From contig DQXH01000042.1 in assembly GCA_011043415.1 (NCBI GenBank), positions 1-46,993 on the forward strand: a stretch of 46,993 nt of DNA, in the 5' to 3' direction. Origin of the DNA: Thermoprotei archaeon (GTDB lineage: Archaea > Thermoproteota > Nitrososphaeria > Geothermarchaeales > JDFR-13). Numbering within the stretch: position 1 is the stretch's first letter; each line of letters starts with the position of its first letter. Under the pieces are notes generated by a model. It saw nothing but the letters and a program-made list of their open reading frames with translations. It had not been told where the DNA came from and made no database searches. A program made the translations under genes and the position numbers. Positions 34,216 through 43,604 of the stretch are shown one piece after another.

Positions 34216-35385
34216 CTATCTCCTCCTTCTTCTCTTTCTAAATATCCTTTTCCTCATCTTTCTCTTTTTCTCAGCTATTTTAGGGGCTTCCTTCCTCAGC
34301 TCCTCAACCCTCTTTTTAACCTCTTCATACAATTTATCCCCGATGAAGTCTCCTCCAAATGCATCTACCCTAGCAGCTATCGCTATTTTGCTCGCCAAGA
34401 GCCTAGCCACTTTACCCCTGATTACCCTAGGAGACTGATTTATAAATGGATGCTGGAATATTAATCCATGTTTAGGAGGCTTTCCTCCTCTCCTCAACGC
34501 GATAAACAACGATTTCTCAGCACCGAGTAATTGTATAGTACTGGCGGGATAGCTTGCTAATTTCCTTAACCCACCTGCCTTAGCAATGAGTCTAGCAGCT
34601 AGTTTATGTCCGATTAATGCGGATATATTAGGAGCTTCTCTCTCAAGAAGCTCCTTTAAATAATTCTCTAATTTCTCACGTTTAATTAACAATCCCCTTA
34701 ACTCTTCAGCATGCATCTTAATTGCTTCAAGATCTTCACGACTTAATAAACCGCCTATAGATGCTTCTGCAGCGCTCATGATTTTCCTAGCTTTATCCTC
34801 ACTATAACCATATTTAGTTAACTCTTCCACTGTATAATTTTCTCTATATAGGAAATTATATACTAGATTTGTGTATGAATCAAGCTTCGTCACTATATCC
34901 GATAACTCAGGGAAGTATACTCCATACCACTCTCTAAGTCTCTCATAGAATAGATTTATCGTTTCAGTATACTCATCGTATGTATTGATCGTATGAATTA
35001 TAAGTAGATCTTTATTCGTCATCTCCTCCTTCAATTTAATCGTTGTAAAGCTTGTCATAACCCTGTTTAACAGTACTCGAGCATCTTCAATCGAGTCTGT
35101 AACATTGGTCTTTACTAATAGAGAGGGGGCGTCTAGATCCTTATCTTTAGAGTACTCTACCTCTATACCCAATTTCCTTAGTGCATTGTATAGGTGGATC
35201 GACGTCGCCACGATCTTTAATCCTTTATATCCTGATAAATACTCTGATATAATCTCTCTATCTCCCTTAAGTAGCTTATAGAATATTTTGCCCGCCTCTT
35301 CAGGGTCTTTACTAAATAGCTTTATAGTATATCTTGAATCCTCCTCCTCAATAATTCCAAGGGGGGTCAGATGAAGCTTCATCAT
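34216..35385 (-). CDS. nop5: C/D-box sRNP scaffold protein Nop5 (Nop56/58)
   Basis: 389 residues. The N-terminal domain binds fibrillarin, a coiled coil lies about 125-245, and the Nop domain about 250-360 carries the signature APNISALIGHKLAARLIAKA followed by GGLRKLASYPASTIQLLGAE and ALRRGGKPPKHGLIF. The tail KKRKMRKRIFRKRRRRR is extremely basic, as in many archaeal Nop5. The start overlaps the stop of the flippase gene by four bases (ATGA); a second ATG follows. Confidence 0.96.
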   Translation of the reverse strand: MMKLHLTPLGIIEEEDSRYTIKLFSKDPEEAGKIFYKLLKGDREIISEYLSGYKGLKIVATSIHLYNALRKLGIEVEYSKDKDLDAPSLLVKTNVTDSIEDARVLLNRVMTSFTTIKLKEEMTNKDLLIIHTINTYDEYTETINLFYERLREWYGVYFPELSDIVTKLDSYTNLVYNFLYRENYTVEELTKYGYSEDKARKIMSAAEASIGGLLSREDLEAIKMHAEELRGLLIKREKLENYLKELLEREAPNISALIGHKLAARLIAKAGGLRKLASYPASTIQLLGAEKSLFIALRRGGKPPKHGLIFQHPFINQSPRVIRGKVARLLASKIAIAARVDAFGGDFIGDKLYEEVKKRVEELRKEAPKIAEKKRKMRKRIFRKRRRRR

Positions 35386-36920
35386 TCTATCATCTCCAAT
35401 ACTTTATTATATTCAACACCTGTTATATAGCATATTATCTTTAACACGGTCTTCAATCTATTTTTAAACGGTAGCTCCATATATAGTGTTACAATCTCCT
35501 CAGCCTTAATGGCCTTAAATAATCTAAGTAAATAGAGATAAAGTATAACACCGATTCCGATATTAATTATTATCAAATCTAATCTAGCTAATATAATCCA
35601 GCTTAACCATGTTACAGATGCTGATATAACTGCGGATATAGTGGGGATGATATAGTCGCTTAAATTAAATGGTTCTTCACCCCATTTCCTAATAATTATA
35701 TGTGTTGATAAGATAAATGTAATTACGAGTAATAGGGCTTTTCCAAACCCTGTGGCTAATACCCCTATAAATGGATATAGAAATACTATAGCTGCGAAGT
35801 CTGCTAATACCCCAACTAACATTATTATCATTAGATAAAAGCTTCTTCCAGCCGCTATTAGCATGGTTTGATTAATCGGTGATATTGATGCTATCCATAA
35901 CCCGAGTGCAATTACCTGAAATATCGCTGCTGCCTGCGAATATCCTGGACCAACTAATATTGATATAAATGGATAGCTTAATGCGACTCCAATTAAATAT
36001 ATTGGTGATATAAATAAGTATACGTATCTATTAATGTTTTTTACTCTGTAGATCACTCCATCTCCATTATTATTTGAGTATTCCTCAGATAGATGCGGTA
36101 GTAAACCGTTGTATAAAGCCTGTGCAAATGATCCTAGCGCCATAGCACCTGTGCTAGCTATATAAAAGAATGCGACTGCCGTAAATCCGAATATTGAGGT
36201 TAAAACTCTGTCTCCATAGTCTGTTAGCGATAATATAATATCACTTATGAAGATTGGCGGGGCTTCCTTACCCATTTCACGGTATAGCTTGAAATCCATA
36301 TCAAATGGTGTGTATCTATTGAATGTCTTTCTAGCAATTAATATAATCGTGATTAACTCCCCAATACACCATGATGCTAAGATTCCAAGTAATTTATATC
36401 CTAATAAGATTGTGATTATCATTAGAATCCTATATATAATAAACCCGGCTCCTACATAGACTGCCAATACATGAAATTCTTTAAGAGCCTCTAATCCCAG
36501 TGACAGGTGGTTTCTAAATGAAAATAAAATGAGTAGGGTTAGGAATAGGATATAATGAAGGTCCTCATATGTATATAAAGAGAATATTTTAAAATATTTT
36601 AGAAAGTATGTAATTAAGATTGAGATTACGAGGATTGATATAGATGCAAATAATATACTTACCCAAAATGATTTCCTCGCTTTAACCCAATCTATACCCT
36701 TAAGTTGCGAGATCATCTTAATAGATACTCGTTTAAATCCGAAGTTGGAGCTTAATCCAAATAAGTATATTATTGATACAATCAATCCATATACCCCGAT
36801 ATCATGGGTATCTAATACCCTTGCGATGATACCGAATGTTAAAAGGCTTATAACATATATGCTCCATTGTTGGGCTAGTATCGATGTATAACTCTTTGCG
36901 ACCTCTACTGAGCCACTCAT
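35382..36920 (-). CDS. Polysaccharide flippase-type membrane protein (Wzx/MATE-like)
   Basis: 512 residues with about 14 hydrophobic helices. The N-terminal motif SYTSILAQQWSIYVISLLTF and the arrangement GIIARVLDTHDIGVYGLIVS are typical of the RfbX/Wzx polysaccharide-export family. It probably flips lipid-linked oligosaccharide for N-glycosylation or surface glycans. Its coupling to nop5 (ATGA) is odd functionally but tight. The MurG-like enzyme and the sequon-rich surface protein in this window could belong to the same surface-glycan business. Confidence 0.88.
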   Translation of the reverse strand: MSGSVEVAKSYTSILAQQWSIYVISLLTFGIIARVLDTHDIGVYGLIVSIIYLFGLSSNFGFKRVSIKMISQLKGIDWVKARKSFWVSILFASISILVISILITYFLKYFKIFSLYTYEDLHYILFLTLLILFSFRNHLSLGLEALKEFHVLAVYVGAGFIIYRILMIITILLGYKLLGILASWCIGELITIILIARKTFNRYTPFDMDFKLYREMGKEAPPIFISDIILSLTDYGDRVLTSIFGFTAVAFFYIASTGAMALGSFAQALYNGLLPHLSEEYSNNNGDGVIYRVKNINRYVYLFISPIYLIGVALSYPFISILVGPGYSQAAAIFQVIALGLWIASISPINQTMLIAAGRSFYLMIIMLVGVLADFAAIVFLYPFIGVLATGFGKALLLVITFILSTHIIIRKWGEEPFNLSDYIIPTISAVISASVTWLSWIILARLDLIIINIGIGVILYLYLLRLFKAIKAEEIVTLYMELPFKNRLKTVLKIICYITGVEYNKVLEMIE

Positions 36921-37056
36921 ATTAATCAGCTTTGAATACGTTAATCATCGTTAGATACAGTAAAAAATATTTTCAAGTAAAATAAATATTGTAAAATTAT
37001 TTAATAGAAAAAGTAAGTTAATACTCGAGGTAAGACTCTCTATTATCTCCAAAGAC

Positions 37057-37064
37057 TTATAAAC
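37057..37064 (+). promoter_or_regulatory. TATA box of rps30e
   Basis: CTTATAAA lies 45 bases before the ATG at 37109, in the 188-base divergent gap between the flippase and S30e genes; it would give a leader of about 20 bases carrying GGGGTGAT. The rest of the gap is AT-rich and shows nothing recognisable. Confidence 0.5.
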
Positions 37065-37108
37065 GATGAAGTGGATGATTAAGATAGAAGAGGATGGGGT
37101 GATATATT

Positions 37109-37273
37109 ATGGGTACACACGGTAGTTTAACTAAAGCCGGGAAGGTAAGGGCTTTAACACCTAAGATAGACCCTATGCCACATCCCCCGACTAACCCCAA
37201 GAAGAGAAATAGAATTAATTATAAGAAGAGAATTATTTTAGGTAGGCGCCCAGGTCAGTATAAAGGTAGATAG
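37109..37273 (+). CDS. rps30e: 30S ribosomal protein S30e
   Basis: 54 residues, short and very basic. It begins MGTHGSLTKAGKVRALTP and ends GRRPGQYKGR, with the central NPKKRNRINYKKR, matching archaeal S30e. The ribosome site GGGGTGAT ends seven bases before the ATG. S30e is found in Thermoproteota and related lineages and in eukaryotes, but not in most Euryarchaeota, so it is a useful taxonomic marker here. The next gene, elp3, starts 78 bases later with its own AT-rich promoter region. Confidence 0.93.
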   Translation: MGTHGSLTKAGKVRALTPKIDPMPHPPTNPKKRNRINYKKRIILGRRPGQYKGR

Positions 37274-37351
37274 GGTATTCAATTTAGATATTCATATATC
37301 CTTCTCTGTAATTAAATACTTTTATTTTATTAATTTATTTGTGAATCTTGT

Positions 37352-38947
37352 ATGGAAGTTTATGACGATAAGATTGCTAGGGTCGCTAAATATATAGAGT
37401 CTAAGGCTAAGGCTAAATCTTGTTTTACTCGTCATGACATAGAAAAATGGAAGCTGGAGGCGGCTGAAAAATTTAAGCTTGATAGGCTTCCTACTAACGT
37501 TGAGATTAGAAGGTATGTAACTTATAAGCCTCTTAAAGATATACTCAGACTTAAACCTGTTAGAAGTATATCCGGCATCGTTATAGTAGCTATAATGTCT
37601 TATCCATTTGAGTGTCCGCATGGTAGATGTATATACTGTCCACATTATCCGGGTGCGCCGATATCATATACTGGTAAGGAGCCTAGTTCAATGAGAGGAA
37701 TCGCCCATAATTTCGATCCTTATCTCCAAGTTAAGAGTAGGGTTGAGCAACTCGAGGCGATGGGGCATTCGACTGATAAAATTGAGTTGATTATACAGGG
37801 AGGGACGTTTAATGCTACTCCAAGTTGGTATAGAGAGTGGTATATGAGGAGGCTACTGGAGTTTTTTATAGGATATTATCCAGAGGATTTTGCTAAGGGA
37901 TTGAGGGATGCTGAAAGAAGTAGGTATAGGATTACAGGACTTACGTTTGAAACTAGGCCTGATGCATGTAGTGAAGAGGATATTGACTGGATGCTTGAAC
38001 ACGGTGGAACTAGGGTTGAGATAGGCGTACAGACGATATATGATGATGTATTTAAGTTTGTAAATAGAGGACATTATATCAGAGACGTTGTTGAGGCGAC
38101 TAGGAGGCTGAGGGATGCGGGGTTTAAAGTAACTTATCATATAATGCCTGGGCTCCCTAAAACGACGATTAGAGATGATATACAGATATTTGATAAAATC
38201 TTTAGTTCAGTGAATTATCTTCCAGACCATCTCAAAATATACCCTACGTTAGTTTTGGAGCATACCGGCTTGATTAAACTGTGGAAGAGAGGCTTATATA
38301 AGCCTCTAAATAACTTAGATGCAATCAATCTAATATCAATCGTTAAAGGAAACTTTATTCCACCATGGAATCGTATAATGAGGGTTAATAGGGACATCCC
38401 TTCTTTTGAGATTATAGATGGTGTAAATAAGCCTAATCTTAGGCAGATGATAAAGAATGAGCTTAAGGCGAGAGGTTTAAGATGTAGGTGTATTAGGTGT
38501 AGGGAAGTCGGTCATAGAACACTGTTTGAGGGTGTAGAAATATATGAGCCGGAGGTTATTATAAGAAAATATAACGCGGATGACGGCCTCGAGTTCTTTA
38601 TAAGTGTTGAAGACCCTTATAATGATATCATACTCGGATTTTTAAGACTCAGGAGACCGTCTCGATATGCGTGGAGGCCTGAGATAATTAATTCTGAATC
38701 TTATATCGTAAGGGAGCTTCATGTATATGGAGTAAGCATACCGATCGGCCAGCCGGTTCCTGAATCAACTAAGTATATATGGCAGCATAGAGGGTTAGGC
38801 TCTCTTCTACTTAAGACTGCAGAGGATATTGTATCTTCGATGGGGGGTGAAAAGATTTTAGTTATAAGTGGGGTTGGCGTTAGGGAGTATTATTATAAAA
38901 GAGGGTATACATTAGACGGACCATACGTTAGTAAATATATTTCATAG
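37352..38947 (+). CDS. elp3: Elp3-type tRNA uridine(34) acetyltransferase (radical SAM + GNAT)
   Basis: 531 residues. Radical-SAM cluster cysteines C88, C93 and C96 lie in CPHGRCIYCP. QGGTFNATP (near 149) and EIGVQTIYDDVF (near 227) complete the SAM domain, and a second Cys-containing region RCRCIRCRE is near 370. The GNAT acetyltransferase spans about 390-531, with WQHRGLGSLLLKTAED near 478 as its acetyl-CoA loop. It makes cm5U-type modifications at the tRNA wobble uridine; archaeal Elp3 acts without Elp1-2. No ribosome site is visible, so it is probably leaderless. Confidence 0.96.
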   Translation: MEVYDDKIARVAKYIESKAKAKSCFTRHDIEKWKLEAAEKFKLDRLPTNVEIRRYVTYKPLKDILRLKPVRSISGIVIVAIMSYPFECPHGRCIYCPHYPGAPISYTGKEPSSMRGIAHNFDPYLQVKSRVEQLEAMGHSTDKIELIIQGGTFNATPSWYREWYMRRLLEFFIGYYPEDFAKGLRDAERSRYRITGLTFETRPDACSEEDIDWMLEHGGTRVEIGVQTIYDDVFKFVNRGHYIRDVVEATRRLRDAGFKVTYHIMPGLPKTTIRDDIQIFDKIFSSVNYLPDHLKIYPTLVLEHTGLIKLWKRGLYKPLNNLDAINLISIVKGNFIPPWNRIMRVNRDIPSFEIIDGVNKPNLRQMIKNELKARGLRCRCIRCREVGHRTLFEGVEIYEPEVIIRKYNADDGLEFFISVEDPYNDIILGFLRLRRPSRYAWRPEIINSESYIVRELHVYGVSIPIGQPVPESTKYIWQHRGLGSLLLKTAEDIVSSMGGEKILVISGVGVREYYYKRGYTLDGPYVSKYIS

Positions 38948-38957
38948 CAGGTCAAGC

Positions 38958-38965
38958 CTATAAAA
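38958..38965 (+). promoter_or_regulatory. TATA box of gatD
   Basis: CTATAAAA is centred about 37 bases before the ATG at 38999, between elp3 and gatD. This gives a leader of about ten bases, in keeping with the absence of a ribosome site there. Confidence 0.45.
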
Positions 38966-38998
38966 CATTATATTATTAGATAAAGTATAGTGTATTTG

Positions 38999-40315
38999 AT
39001 GTCTTTAATAGATATTATCCTAAGTAAATACAAGGTTGACATAGGTGACTATGTAAAGATAAGGCTAAGTGACGGTTCTATCATTAAAGGCTTGATAATG
39101 CCTAAGCATATCTACTCTAAAGAGGATATCCTAGTCATTAAACTAGATAATGGATATAATATCGGGATTAAAGTATCTAGAATTGAAGATATTAAGAAGG
39201 ATGTTCCTCCTACATATGAAGGATTGCATATTGAGTTTGAAAGAAGATATATCCAGGGGCTTCCGAGGGTACTGCTACTCGGGGTCGGCGGTACAATATT
39301 AAGTAGAGTGGATTATAGGACTGGAGGTGTGAAGTCGGCGGTATCAGCTGAGGAGATTATCGAGATTCTACCCGAGATCCAGGATATAGCTGAGATACAC
39401 ACTCGGGTTATCATGAATAAGTATAGTGAGCATCTAACTCCTAGTGATTGGAGTAAAATAGCTAATGAGGTATATAGAGGGATTAGAGAGGGATATGATG
39501 GAGTTATAGTATTACATGGAACAGATACACTTGGCTATACGGCTGCCGCATTAAGCTTCGCCATTCAAAAATCACCTATCCCCATAATTTTAGTAGGTTC
39601 ACAAAGATCGTCTGATAGACCTAGTTCAGACGCCGCGCTAAATCTCATATCCGCAGTCTATATAGCTGGACATGCACCCTTCGCAGGAGTATATGTGGTA
39701 ATGCATGCATCTTCATCAGATAATAAAATTGCTGTACACCTGGGTACAAGGGTTAGAAAGAATCATACTAGTAGACGTGATGCATTCCAGTCTATAGATA
39801 TTCTTCCCGTAGCCTATGTTGATGAGAATTTAAATATCAAGATAAATTATACTGACGGTATCTATAAGAGGGATAAAAATAGGTCCCCAGACTTCCACCC
39901 TAAATTCTCTAGGAATGCAGCATTAATAAAGTTCTACCCTGGTATGCATCCAGAGATTCTAAAAAGTATCTTAGGTCTAAATATCAAGGCTTTAGTAATT
40001 GAAGGTACTGGATTAGGCCATTTAGGTGAGCATCTCTTTGAGGTCCTTGAGACGTTAATTAGGGAGGGGGTCCACGTATTCGTGACTTCACAGTGTATCT
40101 GGGGTAGGGTAAATCTAAATGTATATGACACGGGGCGTATCCTCCTTAAAATAGGTTTAATTCCATTGGGTAACATGCTTTCTGAAACAGCGTATGTTAA
40201 GGCAAGTTGGATTCTCGGCAATTTCGGTGAGGATGAGCTCCCAACACTCATGCCAACTAATATAGCTGGTGAAATAACGTCTAGAAGTCCTGTTAAGGAT
40301 TTGAGGTGTATATAG
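38999..40315 (+). CDS. gatD: Glutamyl-tRNA(Gln) amidotransferase subunit D
   Basis: 438 residues from the ATG at 38999; a GTG at 38990 is an alternative. An N-terminal small barrel (about 10-75) precedes an L-asparaginase-like domain. The nucleophile motif reads GVGGTILSRVDYRTGG (near 94): the nucleophilic Thr before Ile is kept, but the first Thr of the usual TGGTIA is Val. LHGTDTLGYTA (near 168) and RVRKNHTSRRDAF (near 250) supply the second Thr, Asp and Lys of the active site. It releases ammonia from glutamine for GatE. The gatE ATG follows after one base. Confidence 0.94.
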   Translation: MSLIDIILSKYKVDIGDYVKIRLSDGSIIKGLIMPKHIYSKEDILVIKLDNGYNIGIKVSRIEDIKKDVPPTYEGLHIEFERRYIQGLPRVLLLGVGGTILSRVDYRTGGVKSAVSAEEIIEILPEIQDIAEIHTRVIMNKYSEHLTPSDWSKIANEVYRGIREGYDGVIVLHGTDTLGYTAAALSFAIQKSPIPIILVGSQRSSDRPSSDAALNLISAVYIAGHAPFAGVYVVMHASSSDNKIAVHLGTRVRKNHTSRRDAFQSIDILPVAYVDENLNIKINYTDGIYKRDKNRSPDFHPKFSRNAALIKFYPGMHPEILKSILGLNIKALVIEGTGLGHLGEHLFEVLETLIREGVHVFVTSQCIWGRVNLNVYDTGRILLKIGLIPLGNMLSETAYVKASWILGNFGEDELPTLMPTNIAGEITSRSPVKDLRCI

Positions 40316-40316
40316 T

Positions 40317-42221
40317 ATGAAGGATGTATACCGTAAATATAAATTGAAGGTTGGATTGGAGATACATTTCCAGTTAAATACGATGAGGAAGTTGTTCTGC
40401 CACTGTCCAGTTGGATTGACGCATGAGACGAGGGGATTTAAATTTGAGAGGCGTTTAAGACCTACACAAAGTGAACTTGGGCAAGTCGATCCAGCGGCAT
40501 ATTTCGAGTTTCAGAAGGGTGTTAAAATAATCTACTACGCGCCAGAGGATTATACATGTCTCGTGGAGACTGATGAAGAACCTCCGCATACCCCCTGTAT
40601 GGATGCTATTAAAGTGGCTCTACGAGTCGCACGTTTCTTCAATATGAATATAGTCGATGAGATTCATTTTATGAGGAAGGTTGTGATAGACGGTTCAAAT
40701 ACCACAGGATTTCAGAGAACTGCGTTGATAGCACTAAACGGCTTTTTCACATTAGATAATAAGAGATACGGTATCCAAAGTATATGTGTCGAGGAGGAGG
40801 CGGCTAGGATAGTGGAGAAGAAGGGTAATTACGTGACTTACCTGCTAGATAGACTGGGTATACCATTGATAGAGATATCTACCTCACCGGATATAGAATC
40901 TCCGGAGGAAGCGGTTAAAGTGGCTGAGTATATAGGTAGAGTTCTTCAGGCCACTGGTTATAGGAGGAGGGGCTTAGGTACTATAAGGCAGGATATAAAT
41001 ATATCGATAATGGATGGCACGGTTGTGGAGGTTAAGGGCGTACAGAAGTTGGAGACACTTGCGGAAGTAATTAAATACGAGTTTGAGAGGCAGGTAAACC
41101 TATTGAAAATAGCTGAGGTTCTTAAAAATAGAGGTGTAGACGCTGATTCAATTGATAGAGAGAAGCATGTTGACATAACGAGTATACTAAAGGCATCATC
41201 ATCAAAAATAATTAGGAGGGTAATCGATAAGGGAGGTAGAGTATATGGATTAAAGCTCCCAGGCTTTAAAGATCTACTAGGATTTAAAGTAGCTAGAGAT
41301 AAGACATTAGGTAAAGAGTTTGCTGAGAGAATTAGATTTTGGACCGGCGTAGGAGGACTATTTCATAGTGACGAACTACCTGGATATGGAATATCAAAAG
41401 ATGAGGTTGATAGAATATCTAAGGAACTCGATTTGGGGGATCATGACGCTTTCATAATAATAGGGTTAGATCCGGGACTCGCCGAATTAGCATTTAATAA
41501 AATTAAGGAGCGAGCTAAGGAAGCATTGAATGGTGTTCCATATGAGACTAGAGGCGCCTTGGAAGACGGGTCGACCTATTATATGAGACCCAGACCCGGT
41601 ATGGCTAGGATGTATCCGGAGACCGATATTCCACCCATATACGTATCTCCTGAAATTATTAAGGAAATAGAATCTAACCCGATTCAAGATCCAGAGAGTA
41701 TTATACGGGGGATAGCTGATAAGACTGGGTTAAATTTAGATAAGGCTTACCAGATATTTGATGAGGGTTTAGTCGATATATTCAATAAGTTGTACAATAA
41801 ATTTAGAAAACGATTTTCATCCGGCTTCCTCGCATCTGTATTACTAGATTATCCTAAGGCATTGGAAGGTGAGGGTATAGATACGTCCAGCCTGACTTAT
41901 GAGTTGATTGAAGAGATTTTAAATGGAGTTATGAATGGATTATATGAGAAAGAGTCGATATATGATATCATGAAAATTGTATTGAGTGAAGGTATATCTG
42001 TTGAGAAGGCTGTGGATAAATTGAAGCTTAAGAAAATTGAATTGGAGGAGGTTAGGAAGTACGTGTATGAAATTATAAGTAGTAGAGAAGATATAATGAA
42101 GATGCCGCCGGATATTAGGAGAAAGAGGATCATAGGGATTGTAATGTCTAAGTATAGGGGAAGAGTTAATCCTAAGGATGTAATTAATATTGTTGAGGAG
42201 GCATTAAAAAATGGGTTATAA
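40317..42221 (+). CDS. gatE: Glutamyl-tRNA(Gln) amidotransferase subunit E
   Basis: 634 residues. The GatB-like catalytic core starts KVGLEIHFQLNT (11-22), with FCHCP (27-31) and IRQDINISI (near 222). An AspRS-like insertion, the feature that separates GatE from GatB, spans about 285-420 (LKLPGFKDLLGF, RIRFWTGVGG, HSDELPGYGI). A helical YqeY-like tail follows (about 450-634). With GatD it converts Glu-tRNA(Gln) to Gln-tRNA(Gln), the archaeal route. The next gene starts within its last codons. Confidence 0.95.
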   Translation: MKDVYRKYKLKVGLEIHFQLNTMRKLFCHCPVGLTHETRGFKFERRLRPTQSELGQVDPAAYFEFQKGVKIIYYAPEDYTCLVETDEEPPHTPCMDAIKVALRVARFFNMNIVDEIHFMRKVVIDGSNTTGFQRTALIALNGFFTLDNKRYGIQSICVEEEAARIVEKKGNYVTYLLDRLGIPLIEISTSPDIESPEEAVKVAEYIGRVLQATGYRRRGLGTIRQDINISIMDGTVVEVKGVQKLETLAEVIKYEFERQVNLLKIAEVLKNRGVDADSIDREKHVDITSILKASSSKIIRRVIDKGGRVYGLKLPGFKDLLGFKVARDKTLGKEFAERIRFWTGVGGLFHSDELPGYGISKDEVDRISKELDLGDHDAFIIIGLDPGLAELAFNKIKERAKEALNGVPYETRGALEDGSTYYMRPRPGMARMYPETDIPPIYVSPEIIKEIESNPIQDPESIIRGIADKTGLNLDKAYQIFDEGLVDIFNKLYNKFRKRFSSGFLASVLLDYPKALEGEGIDTSSLTYELIEEILNGVMNGLYEKESIYDIMKIVLSEGISVEKAVDKLKLKKIELEEVRKYVYEIISSREDIMKMPPDIRRKRIIGIVMSKYRGRVNPKDVINIVEEALKNGL

Positions 42222-42654
42222 TATCGAGATTAAATTAAAGTATGGGGATCTGGAGCTTGAGATTAAGGGTGAGAGGGAGGATGTAGAGTATTTTTTCAAT
42301 AAGATTTTTGAGATTCTCGGAACCTATAAAGCGGGGCCGGAGCCCGGCTATGTCAGTGGAGTATCCACATCTATATATGAGTATAAGGAAGAGTTACATA
42401 AACTACCTTCTATAACTATAAAGGAGGGTGAGCCACTTACTTCTATATTATCAAAATTGTTTTCAGATAAGTGGGGGAGGGAGCCTCGTGGGTTGAGGGA
42501 GGTTATAGAGGTTTTAGAAGCCTTCGGATTATATTATACGAAATCTACCGTGGCTGTGACATTAAATAGACTTGTTAAAAGAGGTGTTTTAAGGAGGATA
42601 AAGGCTAAGGATGGTACATATAGATATGTATATTCTGGTAAGGTGTCTGAATGA
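42211..42654 (+). CDS. Winged-helix protein with short N-terminal beta domain (paralogue 1)
   Basis: 147 residues. Residues 3-30 form two or three beta strands and a helix (IEIKLKYGDLELEIKG, then EDVEYFFNKIFE). A linker (about 35-75) leads to a winged helix (about 80-145: LREVIEVLEAFGLYYTKSTV, then RLVKRGVLRRIKAK, wing GTYRYVYSG). Its start lies 11 bases inside gatE, and its stop overlaps the next paralogue by four bases. The same layout recurs in the next two genes. Likely DNA-binding; role unknown. Confidence 0.72.
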   Translation: MGYNIEIKLKYGDLELEIKGEREDVEYFFNKIFEILGTYKAGPEPGYVSGVSTSIYEYKEELHKLPSITIKEGEPLTSILSKLFSDKWGREPRGLREVIEVLEAFGLYYTKSTVAVTLNRLVKRGVLRRIKAKDGTYRYVYSGKVSE

Positions 42655-43136
42655 GCAATCCTATAATAAAAGTAGATATTAAATATCGTGATCTAGAGGT
42701 TTCTCTTGAGGGGGAGGTAGACGAAGTCTATAGACAGGTTATAAAATGGTTTAATAAGATATTGCCTGCCATCGATATTGCAGAAAAGCTTATACTGGAT
42801 ATAGACTTCGAGAGACTCGCTTCTAAGCTTGAGAAGTATATTAATATATCGAGAGATGGTGAAATCGTTTTGAAACCACTGTCTGATAAACTCTCCTTAC
42901 ATAATAAACTTCTCCTAATTCTAGCAATGTTTAAGCTACTTGAATTTATTGGAAAAAGGCCGTCTTCTGCAACACTATCAGAGCTTTCACATTTATTGAA
43001 TGCATCAGCCAAAACAATATCTTCAAGGTTAAGTGAATTAAAGAGCATGGGATACATCGAGAGAATTAGGGAAAATAAAAATGTTAAGTATAAAATTAGT
43101 TTACGCGGCCTACTCTATATCGAGGATAAAATCTAG
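42651..43136 (+). CDS. Winged-helix protein with short N-terminal beta domain (paralogue 2)
   Basis: 161 residues. The N-terminus repeats the strand pattern of paralogue 1 (IKVDIKYRDLEVSLEGEVDE, then a helix VYRQVIKWFNKI). A helical linker (about 40-80) precedes a winged helix (about 82-160: RPSSATLSELSHLLNASAK, then ISSRLSELKSMGYIERI and the wing NKNVKYKIS). It starts by ATGA overlap with paralogue 1. It ends one base from the stop of the convergent paralogue 3. Confidence 0.72.
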   Translation: MSNPIIKVDIKYRDLEVSLEGEVDEVYRQVIKWFNKILPAIDIAEKLILDIDFERLASKLEKYINISRDGEIVLKPLSDKLSLHNKLLLILAMFKLLEFIGKRPSSATLSELSHLLNASAKTISSRLSELKSMGYIERIRENKNVKYKISLRGLLYIEDKI

Positions 43137-43137
43137 A

Positions 43138-43530
43138 TTATTTACTTGAGACTGTATACGGAATCTTTTGAATATACTGATATCTTCTCTCTCTTCCTAT
43201 CCTGGTTAAAATGCCTTCTTTAGCTAACGATGCTAATGCATGGGATATAGCAGATCGATCAAAATTATACCCTCTCCTAGATAACTCCTCATATACCTCT
43301 GATAGTCTCCTAGGCTTCTCAAACCAACCTTCTTTCCAGAGATTTTCTACAGCCTCTTTACATGTAGCTGCATAAAACTCTCTTTTCTCTTCTTCATAAA
43401 TACTTAATCCTAGTTCCTCCATACTTTTTATAACATTTGAAATCGCCTCTTTAATCTCAGATGGAGACGCCTCAATCTCAATCTCTACACCTTTAACATT
43501 AATTTTAACTCTTACCTTTCCATTACTCAT
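43138..43530 (-). CDS. Winged-helix protein with short N-terminal beta domain (paralogue 3)
   Basis: 130 residues from the ATG at 43530; a TTG one codon earlier opens the ORF. The N-terminus KVRVKINVKGVEIEIEAS followed by helix PSEIKEAISNVIKSMEEL resembles the other two. The winged helix covers about 65-125 (RRLSEVYEELSRRGYNFDRS, then HALASLAKEGILTRI). It is divergent from nurA, with 65 bases between start codons and a 10-base inverted repeat in that gap, so it may regulate nurA-herA and itself. This is inference from position. Confidence 0.72.
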   Translation of the reverse strand: MSNGKVRVKINVKGVEIEIEASPSEIKEAISNVIKSMEELGLSIYEEEKREFYAATCKEAVENLWKEGWFEKPRRLSEVYEELSRRGYNFDRSAISHALASLAKEGILTRIGRERRYQYIQKIPYTVSSK

Positions 43531-43578
43531 CAATTATAATAGATTATAGAAAAATATTTAAATACTTCTATATTCAAT

Positions 43579-43604
43579 AATTTTCATGAAGATACATGAA
43601 AATT
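43579..43604. promoter_or_regulatory. 10-base inverted repeat overlapping the nurA-like start codon
   Basis: AATTTTCATG (43579-43588) and CATGAAAATT (43595-43604) are perfect inverted copies with a 6-base spacer, and the ATG of the nuclease gene (43596) is inside the right arm. It could be an operator for the divergent winged-helix protein, or form an RNA hairpin that hides the start codon. Confidence 0.5.

Noticed and set aside
39270-39320. GatD nucleophile motif appears mutated (GVGGTI in place of TGGTI)
   Set aside because: In asparaginase-type enzymes the nucleophile is the second Thr of TGGTI, which is kept here. Only the first Thr is Val, and the other catalytic residues are present, so loss of activity cannot be claimed.
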